From assembly GCA_001304875.1 (NCBI GenBank), contig BBZO01000033.1, positions 1 through 34,480 on the forward strand: a stretch of 34,480 nucleotides of DNA, written 5' to 3'. Shown here in pieces: positions 1-7,973 of this stretch; the first letter of the stretch is position 1, and the number at the start of each line of letters is the position of its first letter. The position numbers were made by a program, and so were the translations under genes. A model generated the notes under the pieces. It saw only the letters and a program-made list of their open reading frames with translations, searched no databases and was not told the DNA's origin. This stretch comes from Clostridia bacterium UC5.1-2E3. Its GTDB lineage: Bacteria; Bacillota; Clostridia; Lachnospirales; Lachnospiraceae.

Positions 1-168
1 ATCATACTGAAAATGCTGCCGTTCCACCTGCGGGGTCTGGCCCACCTGCGTGGCGATGTCCGCGACCTGCTGGTTCACACTGTCGAACATCCCCGTTAAG
101 TTTCCCATGATGCCGCCCACCAGCATCTCTTTCAGCCAGTTGGTCAGGGCATCCAATAAGAAATCCAT
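1..168 (-). CDS. TrbL/VirB6-like conjugation membrane protein, N-terminal fragment
   Basis: The first 56 codons of a gene that runs off the left edge. The ATG at 168-166 follows an AAAGGAGG ribosome site about ten bases upstream. The peptide starts MDFLLDALTNWLKEMLVGGI, an amphipathic or membrane-leading segment. It matches what I know of the TrbL/VirB6-type polytopic protein that follows the Maff2 gene in Tn1549-like elements. Its role would be the inner-membrane channel of the conjugative type IV secretion machine. The family call rests largely on gene order because the transmembrane part lies outside the window. Confidence 0.6.
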   Translation of the reverse strand, partial: MDFLLDALTNWLKEMLVGGIMGNLTGMFDSVNQQVADIATQVGQTPQVERQHFQYD

Positions 169-238
169 ACGGTGTCAAACCTCCTTTCAGCCCCTCCCGC
201 TGTGCGCGGGAGGGGACGAGGATTTCAGCGGGGTACGA

Positions 239-457
239 TCAGACGGTGAACAGGCCGGACAGCAGCGGTACGAGGACCATGCCAACGATGGCGACGCCCG
301 CGCCGGCCATCAGCTGTTTCATGCCCTGCGACTTCGCGCCGGGGTTGTCGTTGCCGTAACCTTCCAGCAGGTTGATGACGCCCCATACACCGAGACCGGC
401 ACCGAGGGCGATAACGAGGGTCTGGAGAACGGTGATTGCCTGATTGAAAAATTCCAT
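239..457 (-). CDS. Maff2-family small membrane protein (VirB2/TrbC-like)
   Basis: A 72-residue protein with two hydrophobic segments (about residues 7-28 and 48-70) separated by a short polar loop containing NDNPGAKSQG. This layout is that of VirB2/TrbC pilin-like proteins and of the Maff2 family found in Firmicutes conjugative elements. It probably forms part of the conjugative channel or surface appendage in the membrane. It lies between virD4 and the TrbL-like gene, the usual place. No Shine-Dalgarno sequence lies directly before its ATG; the nearest good one (567-572) sits on the far side of a long inverted repeat, which may matter for its translation. Confidence 0.75.
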   Translation of the reverse strand: MEFFNQAITVLQTLVIALGAGLGVWGVINLLEGYGNDNPGAKSQGMKQLMAGAGVAIVGMVLVPLLSGLFTV

Positions 458-467
458 AAATAAAGTT

Positions 468-564
468 GGCCGGAATCAGTTTGAAAAGTTTGATTTAGTC
501 ATGGTTCATAGGCATACAAAAGCCGGATGATCGCCGCCCGGTTTCCGGGGGCTTGATTCCGGCC
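468..564 (-). promoter_or_regulatory. 11-bp inverted repeat in the maff2 leader
   Basis: On the minus strand GGCCGGAATCA (564-554) is perfectly complementary to TGATTCCGGCC (478-468). The enclosed 75 bases hold a smaller CCCGG-AAA-CCGGG hairpin and a 26-codon reading frame overlapping the first arm (complement 499-579, MKKEEGRNQ...). The AGGAGG at 572-567 lies two bases before the first arm, and the maff2 ATG lies ten bases after the second arm. If the stem forms, the ribosome site comes within about 12 bases of the ATG. The repeat is seen directly; the function is inferred. Confidence 0.45.
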
Positions 565-670
565 TTCCTCCTTTTTCATTTTTTTGATAGAGATCGTCCG
601 CTTTGTACGCCGATGGCCCTTCGGGGCGGTTGTGGCGAGTAGATAGGACCCCTCCTTTCACAGCGGAACA

Positions 671-2497
671 TCATTCGCCAGCTGCGGCGTCGATCTCATA
701 CACGTCGCAGACCTGGTTGGGTTTGAGCTTCAGCCGGGCCTTGAGGTAGCCTTCGATGTCAAAGGCGTTCTTCGGGTCGGCGTCAGCGGTGTACTTGTAG
801 TTGGGGTGCTGGGTGATGTCGTACTTATCCGACAAAAACGGCCGCACCCCGCGCAGCTGGAGGATGCACTTGCCGCCGTCCATAACGGCCAGCTCATCCT
901 GGCTCATCAGCGCCTTGCCCAATTTTTGATAGTTGAGCGAGTGGGAAGTCTCCCGCCCCCGGCTCTCGCCGGTGTTGTAGGTGTCGATGGTCTCCTTGCC
1001 CAGCACGGCCTCCAGCTCCTTGAGCGTGGTTGGCTCCTTGCCGCCTAGGAAAATGGAGGAATCCATATTTCCGATGATGGTGTCGGCGTTGTCCTTGTAG
1101 ATGGCCTTGAGCTGGCTCTGTGCCTGCAAGACCAGGCAGGCGGAAATCTCCCGGCTTCGGATGGTGGCGACCAGCTTTTCCAGCTTGGGGATCTGGCCGA
1201 TGTTGGCGCACTCGTCGATGAGGCAGCGCACATGGACCGGCAGCCGCCCGCCGTACACATCGTCGGCCTTTTCACAGAGCAGGTTGAATAGCTGGGTGTA
1301 ACACATGGAGATTAAAAAATTAAAGGAATCGTCCGTGTCACTCATAATCAAAAACAGCGCCGTCCGCCGGTCGCCCAGCGTGTCCAGCTCCAGCTCGTCG
1401 TAGGACGTGACCTCCCGCAGCTCGGCAATGTCGAACACCGCCAGCCGGGCACCGCAGCTCACCAAAATCGACTTAGCGGTTTTGCCCGCGGCCAATTTAT
1501 ATTTGACATATTGCCGCACCGCGAAGTGGTTGGGTTCCCGCTCTTTCAGCTCATCGAACATCAGGTCTACGGGGTTCTTGAACTCCTCGTCATCCTCCCG
1601 GACCTCCATGGCGTTGATGAACTCAATGAGGGTGGAGAAATTCTGTTCCTCCACCGGGGCCTCGTAGTGGATATACCCGATAAGCGCAGTACAAAAGCGT
1701 CTCCGCCTTGACCCAGAAATCGTCCCCAGCCTTGCCCTCGCCCTTGGTGTTTGCGATCAGCGTCGTGACCAGCTTCAGGATGTCCTTTTCGGAGTGGATG
1801 TAAGCAAAGGGGTTATAGTGCATGGACTTCTTGAAGTTGATGGTATTGAGGACTTTGATCCGGTACGGCTCATAGATGACCTTGCCGCGCTTATCCTTCA
1901 TGGGCTTGCCGTCCTTGCCCAGCTTGGGGGTGCCGCGCTGGAGCATCTTGCCGCACTCCACCAGGATGGTGCCTTTGGGGTCTGTGACCACATAGGACGA
2001 GTGCATCTGCATCAAATTCGGCTTGAGCCAGAAGCGGGTCTTGCCGGAACCGCTGCCGCCGATGACCAGCACGTTTTTATTGCGGGCATACTTGGGGTTC
2101 TTGGGACGGCTGGACATGGTAAGGCGCTCGGTTTGGGTCAGGATGACGTTGTTCTGGAACACCGGGTCGATGTAGGGGGCAATATCCTCATGGGTGCCCC
2201 AGCGGGCCGACCCGTACTCCACGTTGTGGCGGTACTTCTTGGCGTTCTTGCCTTTCAGGTACACCGCCAGCCGCAAGCCAGCGCCGCAGCAAAGCCCCAC
2301 CAGAAAATCCAGCGGGTGCAGGCTGGGCCACCAGCTTGCCAGCGCCACCGGCAGGGTGGAGAAGAACGAGAGCATCTTGGCCGAAGCATCCGCGCCGGTC
2401 GCCAGCCGCCAGGCTTCCCCCAGGTTGGTGGCGAACAGGCCCAGCAGGAAATAGGGCAGGTTCAGCAGCACCAGTTTTTCACATTCAGCTGCTTCAT
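671..2497 (-). CDS. VirD4-like conjugative coupling protein (CD1115 family)
   Basis: The type IV coupling ATPase that brings the relaxase-DNA complex to the conjugation channel at the membrane. The restored product is about 609 residues. Two N-terminal hydrophobic segments are followed by Walker A GGSGSGKT (about residues 147-154), and then by the Walker B-like stretch CLIDECANIGQIPKLE, typical of TraG/VirD4. The ATG at 2497 overlaps the pcfB stop (ATGA), suggesting translational coupling. Two breaks interrupt the frame. One is an A lost from a run near 2476-2480. The other is near 1680-1690, where the conserved CALIGYIHYE needs two extra bases, a GC unit of GCGC. Both look like sequence errors. 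The family call is firm. Confidence 0.9.
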
Positions 2498-2993
2498 CGT
2501 TCCAGCTCCTTCCGGCGACTGCGGTCCACCACGGTATTTTTGAGCAACTCCTTGAACTGGGCCAGCTTCGCCAGTACGGACGGGCGCTCGCTGCGGTCGG
2601 CCTTCTTGACCTTTTTCTGGGTGTATTCAGAAAAAGCAGCGGTCAGCGCGTCGGCGTCACGGGCTTTGAAGAAGATCAGGTACTTGGGCGGCGAGGCGCT
2701 GCGGTCCTTTTTTACCGCATAGTCCACGCCGTACTTGCGGGCGATGCGCTCAAAATCACGGATGGACGGGTCGTTGATCTCGATGTTGGAGACGCCTGGT
2801 TCTGCCCGATGAGCTGCTTCACCGTCTGCTTGCCCTTGGGGGTAACGGGGGAATCCCGGCTGCGCTGCTTTTCCAGCTTTTTCTCCCTGCGGTGGGCCAT
2901 GTACTTGGATATGGCGGCCTTGAACAGCCGCCCGGTGAACTTTGTCCCGCTGACGATCAGCGTCAAAGTCCTGTTTTCCACTTCCTCCTGCAT
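2494..2993 (-). CDS. PcfB-family conjugation accessory protein
   Basis: About 166 residues when one missing base is restored. The N-terminus MQEEVENRTLTLIVSGTKFT and the later GKQTVKQLIGQNQ are typical of the PcfB family encoded just before virD4-type genes in Gram-positive conjugative elements. PcfB of plasmid pCF10 helps recruit the relaxase to the coupling protein, so a similar role is likely here. The frame breaks near 2790, where CAGGGC has become CAGGC; restoring the G joins the N-terminal part to the second part containing DYAVKKDRSASPPKYLIFFK. A strong GGAGG precedes the ATG. Its stop overlaps the virD4 start. Confidence 0.85.
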
Positions 2994-3079
2994 TTTTCTC
3001 GCCTCCCTTCGTCGGTTATGCAGTGGGTGGTCTTGAATCTAAGGCGGGACCACCAGCCGCCGCAGCAGATACCGGCCTG

Positions 3080-3847
3080 TCATACCGTCACCAGGATCAG
3101 CGACCGCAGTTCTGCAAAGTGCAGCTTGCCCTTGGGCGTCACCAGCGTGTAGGAGCCAGTGTGGCCGTTGCGGCAAAAATCCTTCACACAGAACAGCCCC
3201 TCGTTACTGCCTTTGGCGTAGGGCAGCACGTAGCCGGAGGGGGTGCGGTAGACATACCGGCGTTCCAGCAGAAAGCGGATAAAGCGCCGCTCCGGCACGT
3301 CCAGTTCCTTGGCGGTGGTGCGCAGGTTGGTGCTGTGCCGCAGGTCGATGAACAGGTCGTAGTAGACGGCTTTGCCTTGCAGCCGGGCGTTGTCCGCTTG
3401 CAGCGCCGCGTTCTTCTCGCGCTCGGCCAGCAGGTCGGAGCAGAGCTTCAGCAGCGCCTCCGGCGAGGTGGCGACCTCCCACAGCTTTTCTCTGGTGAGG
3501 TATGCCCCGTGCTGGCGAATGCTGGGCAGGACTTCATCGAACACCCAGCGTTCAAACCGCTCCGCCGAGGGCAGCTTGCTGTGAACAATAAGGCGGTACA
3601 CATCACCTTCGGGGATAAAGAGCATTTCCACCATCTGCACGGCGGGTGTGCCATCCGCCTTTTTCCCGGTCTGGACCCCTATGGAACATTTCGTTCCACA
3701 GCGGGTGTGGTCGCGGACGGCCTTACGGGGATTGGCATATCCCAAAGCAGTTGCTACATCCGTTCCGCAGAACAGCACCTTGCCGTCCTGCTCAAAAGTG
3801 CGGATGCTTCCAAACTCCGGGTTTTTGAAAATTTCCATCTGGTTCAT
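3080..3847 (-). CDS. BRO-N / KilAC phage-type antirepressor protein
   Basis: A 255-residue protein. Residues about 5-110 resemble the BRO-N domain (FKNPEFGSIRTFEQDGKVLF, then GTDVATALGYANPRKAVRDH and WVFDEVLPSIRQHGAY). Residues about 135-250 resemble the KilAC/ANT domain, with a coiled-coil-like AEREKNAALQADNARLQGK and a winged-helix-like LDVPERRFIRFLLERRYVYR. In phages such proteins release lysogeny by blocking repressors or bind DNA. In ICEs the role is not well defined, but regulation of excision or transfer is plausible. An AAGGAGG precedes the ATG. It sits between the pcfB and DUF6017 genes in one leftward gene string. Confidence 0.85.
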   Translation of the reverse strand: MNQMEIFKNPEFGSIRTFEQDGKVLFCGTDVATALGYANPRKAVRDHTRCGTKCSIGVQTGKKADGTPAVQMVEMLFIPEGDVYRLIVHSKLPSAERFERWVFDEVLPSIRQHGAYLTREKLWEVATSPEALLKLCSDLLAEREKNAALQADNARLQGKAVYYDLFIDLRHSTNLRTTAKELDVPERRFIRFLLERRYVYRTPSGYVLPYAKGSNEGLFCVKDFCRNGHTGSYTLVTPKGKLHFAELRSLILVTV

Positions 3848-3886
3848 ATCGTGCCTCCTTGGGCGGTGCAGCAGAAAAGGCGGCCA

Positions 3887-4766
3887 TTACCAGCCGCCTG
3901 CGTGCATATCGTGGTTGACCTGGGCCGTGTAGTGGTTGTTCATGGTGGTAGGCGCGTTGAACAGCACGGTCAGCAGGTACTGCTTCATATTGCGGACCTC
4001 GGTGGTGTTGTTGTGCAGGCACTCCATGACGAACTCGATGTGGGAGCTGTCCAACTTCAAGAACCGGGACCGCACCACCTCATGGGGGAAGTCCGCCCCG
4101 GCAATGCGGGTGGTCTTGCGTCTGGCGCAGACCGTTTCCACGATCAGCTCCACGATCTCGTCCAAATCCTCGCGGTAGGTGGTAAACTCCCGGCACAGGT
4201 GGTCGTACTCGATGTTCTCCAACACCAAATCCCGATAACTCTCCATTTCCTCCACCGACATCGCATCCCGTCCTTTCCGTTCCGGCGGCCTGGCCGCCGC
4301 AAATCCCCGGAAGGGAATGGAATCGGTACTTGGTACATCCGTTGTTTGTTTTTGGGTCTTTGATTTCTCTATATTTAATTCTGCGGGCTTTTCCGTATCC
4401 GGGCTATCCAGATACGGTTTTTCCGTATCTGGTGAAGCCGTATCCGGCTGGGGCGTATCCGGCGCTTTGGGGCTGAGGCTGCTCGTAGATAACGTACTCG
4501 GTGTCGCTGATGCGGCCCTGCCGGTCCCGCATCTGGTGGCGGACGATGTACCCGGCGCTCTCCAGCTCCCGCAGCGCCCCGCCGATGGCGTCCACGCCCT
4601 CCTTGCAGATTTTGGCGAGGCCGCGTGTGGTGTAGTTCCAGTCCTCCGGCAAGGACAGCATCATGGAAAGCAGCCCCTTGGATTTCAGCGACAGCGCCTT
4701 GTCGCGCAGGTGGTGGTTGCTCATAACGGTATAATCACGGGTCCGTTCAATACGAAAAACGGCCAT
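3887..4766 (-). CDS. DUF6017-family initiator-like protein of the ICE
   Basis: About 293 residues after correction. The N-terminus (MAVFRIERTRDYTVMSNHHL) is a winged-helix, RepA-N/DnaD-like domain containing LSLKSKGLLSMMLSLPEDW and a GGALRELESAGYIVR recognition segment. A Pro-Asp-Thr rich linker with five-residue repeats follows, then a C-terminal domain with SRFLKLDSSHIEFVMECL and ending in QVNHDMHAGGW. Such proteins occur next to parA/parB in Tn1549-like ICEs and are thought to act in element replication; that role is inferred. I chose ATG 4766 because GAGGAG lies seven bases upstream; an in-frame ATG at 4829 lacks support. The frame breaks near 4475, apparently a GC lost from GCGC, which separates the two domains. 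Confidence 0.7.
4393..4462. repeat. Five 10-bp repeats with exact 15-bp spacing (candidate iterons)
   Basis: Copies of CCGTATCCGG or close variants begin at 4393, 4408 (inverted, CCAGATACGG), 4423 (CCGTATCTGG), 4438 and 4453 (GCGTATCCGG). The step is always 15 bases. The 4408 and 4423 copies form a perfect 10-bp inverted repeat around TTTTT. They lie in the linker-coding part of the DUF6017 gene and encode a five-residue repeat (PDTxx), with the inverted copy reading PYLDS in the same register. Confidence 0.7.
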
Positions 4767-4825
4767 TTCATCACTCCTCTCGGCATTCATGGCATAAAAA
4801 AAGCCGCTGTCAGTTATGACGCGGC

Positions 4826-5329
4826 TCAAACTTCATAGAAAACTCCGGGCATCCCGTCAAAGGGATGGTCGTTGATGTCCTCAAAGGCATCGGCAATCTC
4901 CTCTGGCGGATAGCCCTGCCAGTCCCGGCCCTTGACGATATGGTGGACTGTGCGGTAGCAGGTAGAAAACCGCTCGTATGCCGAACGGTATTTTGTGGTT
5001 ACACCGGACACCTCCACAAACCGTCCATTCTCCAGGAGCCACAGTTCCCGGATACAGGCGGCATCCACCTGGGTGGAATGACTTTGGACCGTTTTTTGAT
5101 AAATGCAGCATCCCCGCTGGGGAAACAGCTCCGGCCCGTAATAGTCCAGGGCGCGCTCATGGCTGCCGGAAGTCTGGTAGGCAAGGACGGTTTCCCCACG
5201 ATAGCGCACACCCTGCGCCACAAGCTCCAGGTCCAGTCTGGAGAGCGCCCGTTTCCGTTCCTTTTTATCAGGGAACAGGTGCAGATACGCTGTGCGAATG
5301 GCATCACAGATTTCTTTTTCTCTGAACAT
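4826..5329 (-). CDS. Protein of unknown function, ICE-encoded
   Basis: A soluble-looking 167-residue protein starting MFREKEICDAIRTAYLHLFP. It has no signal peptide or membrane segment. Visible blocks are a basic PDKKERKRALSRLDLELVAQ, a central RGCCIYQKTVQSHSTQVDAA with two adjacent cysteines, and an acidic C-terminus FEDINDHPFDGMPGVFYEV. I do not recognise the family. It lies between the DUF6017 gene and an 88-codon gene whose stop is one base before its start, so the genes are probably co-translated. A cargo or maintenance function for the ICE is possible, but nothing in the sequence points to a reaction. Confidence 0.7.
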   Translation of the reverse strand: MFREKEICDAIRTAYLHLFPDKKERKRALSRLDLELVAQGVRYRGETVLAYQTSGSHERALDYYGPELFPQRGCCIYQKTVQSHSTQVDAACIRELWLLENGRFVEVSGVTTKYRSAYERFSTCYRTVHHIVKGRDWQGYPPEEIADAFEDINDHPFDGMPGVFYEV

Positions 5330-5330
5330 C

Positions 5331-5597
5331 TCATTTCCTCCGTTTTTTCTTTACATACAGGACGTGGCCCTCAATCACATGGGCGCACTTTTTGATTTTG
5401 ATCTCCCGGCGCTGCTGGCTGAGTAAGGCGGCCTGATAACTGTCCTCGGTGAGAAACAGCCGCATTTCATCGCCGGGGCTGCCGTAGGAGCCGGGGCGCA
5501 GGACGGAAAACTCGATCATCCAGCGGGTATTGTCCCGAAAACGCTCCACAGCCAAAATGTTATGTCCTTTCAGCTCACGGGCTGAAATATCCCTCAT
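5331..5597 (-). CDS. Small ICE protein of unknown function
   Basis: An 88-residue basic protein, MRDISARELKGHNILAVERF to the C-terminus VIEGHVLYVKKKRRK. The ATG at 5597 is chosen because AAAGGAG lies seven bases upstream; the frame is open further upstream but without a ribosome site. The sequence has a beta-rich look (RWMIEFSVLRPGSYGSPGDE, MRLFLTED) and a lysine/arginine tail that could bind nucleic acid. The family is not recognised. It sits directly after parB in the same leftward string. Confidence 0.65.
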   Translation of the reverse strand: MRDISARELKGHNILAVERFRDNTRWMIEFSVLRPGSYGSPGDEMRLFLTEDSYQAALLSQQRREIKIKKCAHVIEGHVLYVKKKRRK

Positions 5598-5611
5598 AGG
5601 CGGCTCCTTTC

Positions 5612-6546
5612 TCAGCGTTCGTGCTGTTGCTGGCGCTTGCGCTGCCACTGTTCCAGCAGCTTGATGATGGTCTCCTGCATCCGGGCGGGGGTGTAGCTCT
5701 TTGGAAAATACTTGCGCAGGGTGTCGCTGGTGAAGGTGATCTTGTCCAGGTCGTTTTTCTTTTCTTCCCCCATGATGACGCGCATCATGTCGAGGGTCAG
5801 GTGGCCCTCCTGGCTGTACTTTTTCAGCCGCTGGGCCTGAGAGAGCGACGGCGTGGCCTGTTCGCTGTCCATCGCGTCCAGCAAATCCCGCTGTTCCTCT
5901 TTCTTGAGAAAGGACAGCTCATAGGCCGGATTGAAGGCGATTTTCTTCTCATCCACCATGTCCAGCAGCTCGGGAATCAGCTCGGTCAGGCGGATGTAAC
6001 GAAAAATCTGGTTTTTACTCTGGCCAACCTGTTCAGCCAATACCTCGCTCGACTTCTTCCCAAAATCGTTCCCAAGTTGGGAACAATTTTCTTTAGACGG
6101 TCTGCCAGCCTGTCGCTTCATGGCCTCCAACTTCATCTTATAAGCAAAAGCCCGCTCACTGGGGAGCAGGCTTTCCCGCTGCAAATTGCTGTCAACCATG
6201 ATAATGGTGGCTGGTCATCGTCCAGATCCCGGACAATAACCGGCATGGTATCCTTGCCAGCCAGTTCGCTGGCCCGGTGCCGCCGGTGCCCGGCGACCAG
6301 CTCATAGCCGCCGTTCGGGTCCGGGCGGGCAATGGCCGGGACCAGCACGCCGTACTGCCGGATGCTGTCGGCGGTCTCCATCATGGCCTCGTCATCCTTG
6401 ACCTTGAAGGGGTGGTCCTTGAACGGATGCAGCTCGGACAGGGGGATTTCCAGAACCTTCTCCCGCTGGGCATCGGCGCGGCTTTCCTCGGTAGAAAACA
6501 GGTCATCGACTGAGGCCAGCTCTACTTTTTTCGCGCTGCTTTTCAA
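5612..6546 (-). CDS. ICE ParB-family partition protein
   Basis: About 311 residues after correction. The N-terminal ParB/Spo0J nuclease-like domain has LSELHPFKDHPFKV, ADSIRQYGVLVPAIARP and the CTP-binding motif GHRRHRASELAG. A helix-turn-helix region follows (SSEVLAEQVGQSKNQIFRYIRL). It should bind an ICE centromere and work with the adjacent ParA to keep the excised circle in the cell. The start overlaps the end of parA by 44 bases. The frame breaks near 6212, where CAGGCC has become CAGCC; restoring the G gives DDDQATIIMVDSNLQRESLL, a signature of the family. Confidence 0.88.
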
Positions 6547-7323
6547 GTTTTATCACCTCCCGTGTCAGATTTTTATAGGCTTCCGCCACCTTGCCGCCGG
6601 GGTCATGTGCGAAGATGCTCTTGCCCTCGGCGCTGGTCTCCTTGGCCCGGACCGAATGTGGAATCTCGGTGCCAAACACCTTGATTTTGCTGCCGTAGGT
6701 TTCGCGCAGCAGGGCGGCGATCTCTTTGGCAAAATTGGTTCGGTTGTCCACCATCGTCAGCAGGATGCCGTCGATCTGGAGCTTAGGGTTCAACTGCCGC
6801 TTGACCTTGTTGATGGTGGACAGCAGCTGTTCCAGTCCCTTGGCGGCAGATACTCCGCCTGGACGGGGACTATGATCCTGTTGGCGGCGGCCAGCGCGTT
6901 GACCGTGAGCATTCCCAGGGAGGGCTGGCAGTCGATGAGGATATGGGAATACTGTCCCTTCACCGTGTCCAGATACTGCCGCAGGATGGTCTCTCGGCTC
7001 ATGGCATTCACCAGGGATACCTCCATGCCGGAGAGCTGGATGTCGGCGGGCATGAGGTCCACGCCCTCCGGGTGGTGCAGGATGCCCTCGCCGGGGCGCA
7101 GCGGCTCGTCCATGAGGATGCGGCCCATCGCGTCCGAGAGGGTAAAGGGCAGCTTGTCCGGCTGCGGGTTGCCCAGGCTGATGGTCAGGCTGGCCTGGGG
7201 GTCAGCGTCCACCAGCAGCACCTTCTTTCCGGCCTGCGCCAGCCCGATGCCTAAGTTGGCGCAGGTGGTCGTCTTGCCGACGCCGCCCTTCTGGTTGGCG
7301 ACGGCGATAATTTCCGTTTTCAA
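6503..7323 (-). CDS. ICE ParA-family partition ATPase
   Basis: About 273 residues. The deviant Walker A motif [20 protein letters not shown] lies near the N-terminus, followed by [13 protein letters not shown] and [20 protein letters not shown]. These are hallmarks of ParA/Soj/MinD ATPases, which position DNA by dynamic binding to the nucleoid. I chose a TTG start at 7323 because AGGAGG lies seven bases upstream; the ATG at 7341 is less well placed. The frame breaks near 6850 (GG reduced to G): restoring it gives [20 protein letters not shown]. It is distinct from the chromosomal soj in this window and shares the GC-rich look of the ICE. Confidence 0.9.
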
Positions 7324-7479
7324 ATGGAATCCTCCTTCCATAAAAATTAGCTGCTCATCGAGTGATGAACAGCTATGTACGGGCATGAAAAAAGCCGCTT
7401 GGAGAAAATTCCAAAACGGCTGAATATGTACTATATTTATATTGCTTTAGACTGCTTGAACTGAGAACGGCCACCTTTT

Positions 7480-7652
7480 CGATTAGCAAGGAAATTAGCA
7501 TGATTTTGGTCCCGATTAGCAAGATACCTCATTTTCTTAGCAAAATACCCGTTTTTCCAGCTAAGAATTAGCTGGCTAATTGGGGCAAATGGTTCGGGTT
7601 TCATTTTTCTCGAACCATCGATTCGATTAGCAGATTCACAATTTGCTAATCG
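7480..7652. repeat. TTAGC iteron cluster (candidate centromere, origin or recombinase-arm sites)
   Basis: CGATTAGCAA occurs at 7480-7489 and 7513-7522. The related CGATTAGCA is at 7624-7632, an inverted TTGCTAATCG at 7643-7652, and partial copies ATTAGCA at 7494-7500 and CTTAGCAAA at 7536-7544. A perfect hairpin CCAGCTAA-GAA-TTAGCTGG lies at 7557-7575. A second inverted repeat, ATGGTTCG (7589-7596) with CGAACCAT (7611-7618), sits within the array. Its position beside ICE parA and the attachment site suggests ParB binding, replication initiation or recombinase-arm binding. Confidence 0.6.
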
Positions 7653-7686
7653 GGTTCTGGGTCAAAGTTCAAATCTGTCCGGGTAT

Positions 7687-7726
7687 AAGAAAAGCCCGAA
7701 ATCCTTGATTTACAAAGGTTTCGGGC
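7687..7726 (-). terminator. Intrinsic terminator of tRNA-Arg
   Basis: On the minus strand GCCCGAAA (7726-7719) pairs with TTTCGGGC (7701-7694), followed directly by a short T run (complement of 7690-7693). It begins about ten bases past the tRNA-Arg CCA end, as expected for a tRNA terminator. Confidence 0.75.
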
Positions 7727-7735
7727 ATTGTGCGC

Positions 7736-7812
7736 TGGCGTCCGCGAGGTGACTCGAACACCCGACCTACCGCTTAGGAGGCGGTCGCTCTATCCAACTG
7801 AGCTACGCAGAC
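7736..7812 (-). tRNA. tRNA-Arg(CCT)
   Basis: A complete cloverleaf on the minus strand. Acceptor arms GTCTGCG and CGCGGAC pair in full with one G-T. The D arm contains AGCTCAGTTGGATAGAGC. The anticodon loop CTCCTAA gives anticodon CCT, between CCGC and GCGG. The T loop is GGTGTTCGAGTCACC. CCA is encoded (7738-7736). It lies at the ICE junction, next to two broken relatives, and is the only complete copy here. Confidence 0.92.
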
Positions 7813-7872
7813 ATTTATAAATATTAAGTTTTTGACACCCAACTACCGAGCAGAGTTGATTGTTGTAACGCC

Positions 7873-7914
7873 ACCTTAGGAGGCGAACGCTCTATCCTGC
7901 TGAGCTACAGAGAC
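7873..7914 (-). pseudogene. tRNA-Arg 5' remnant (first)
   Basis: The 5' half of a tRNA-Arg(CCT): acceptor GTCTCTG, D arm and anticodon loop up to CGCCTCCTAAGG. There is no T arm and no matching 3' acceptor. The homology to the neighbouring copies stops just after the anticodon loop, and unrelated sequence beginning GTGGCGTTACAACAATCAAC follows. It looks like a site where an element recombined at the anticodon loop. Confidence 0.7.
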
Positions 7915-7973
7915 TTATATGAAATTGAATTGGTAACTATCACTTTTGGCTTCGAGTTGATTGGTTGAGCACA

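Larger units (their letters stand above)
7324..7735. other. Gene-free ICE terminal region
   Basis: These 412 bases between the ICE parA and the tRNA-Arg hold no credible gene. They contain a cluster of TTAGC-type repeats and inverted repeats (7480-7652) and the terminator of the tRNA-Arg (7687-7726). An integrase gene, often found at such an end, is not here and must lie at the other end or outside the window. Confidence 0.6.

Noticed and set aside
499..579. A 26-codon minus-strand gene (MKKEEGRNQ...) before maff2
   Set aside because: No ribosome site upstream of its start. Kept only as a possible leader peptide within the inverted-repeat finding, not called as a gene.
1794..2543. A 249-codon plus-strand frame opposite virD4
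   Set aside because: Antisense shadow of the conserved VirD4 coupling protein, with no family resemblance.
3023..4363. A 446-codon plus-strand frame across the antirepressor and DUF6017 genes
   Set aside because: It is antisense to two recognisable proteins and its product is low-complexity, rich in V, H, Q and G, typical of a GC-rich shadow frame.
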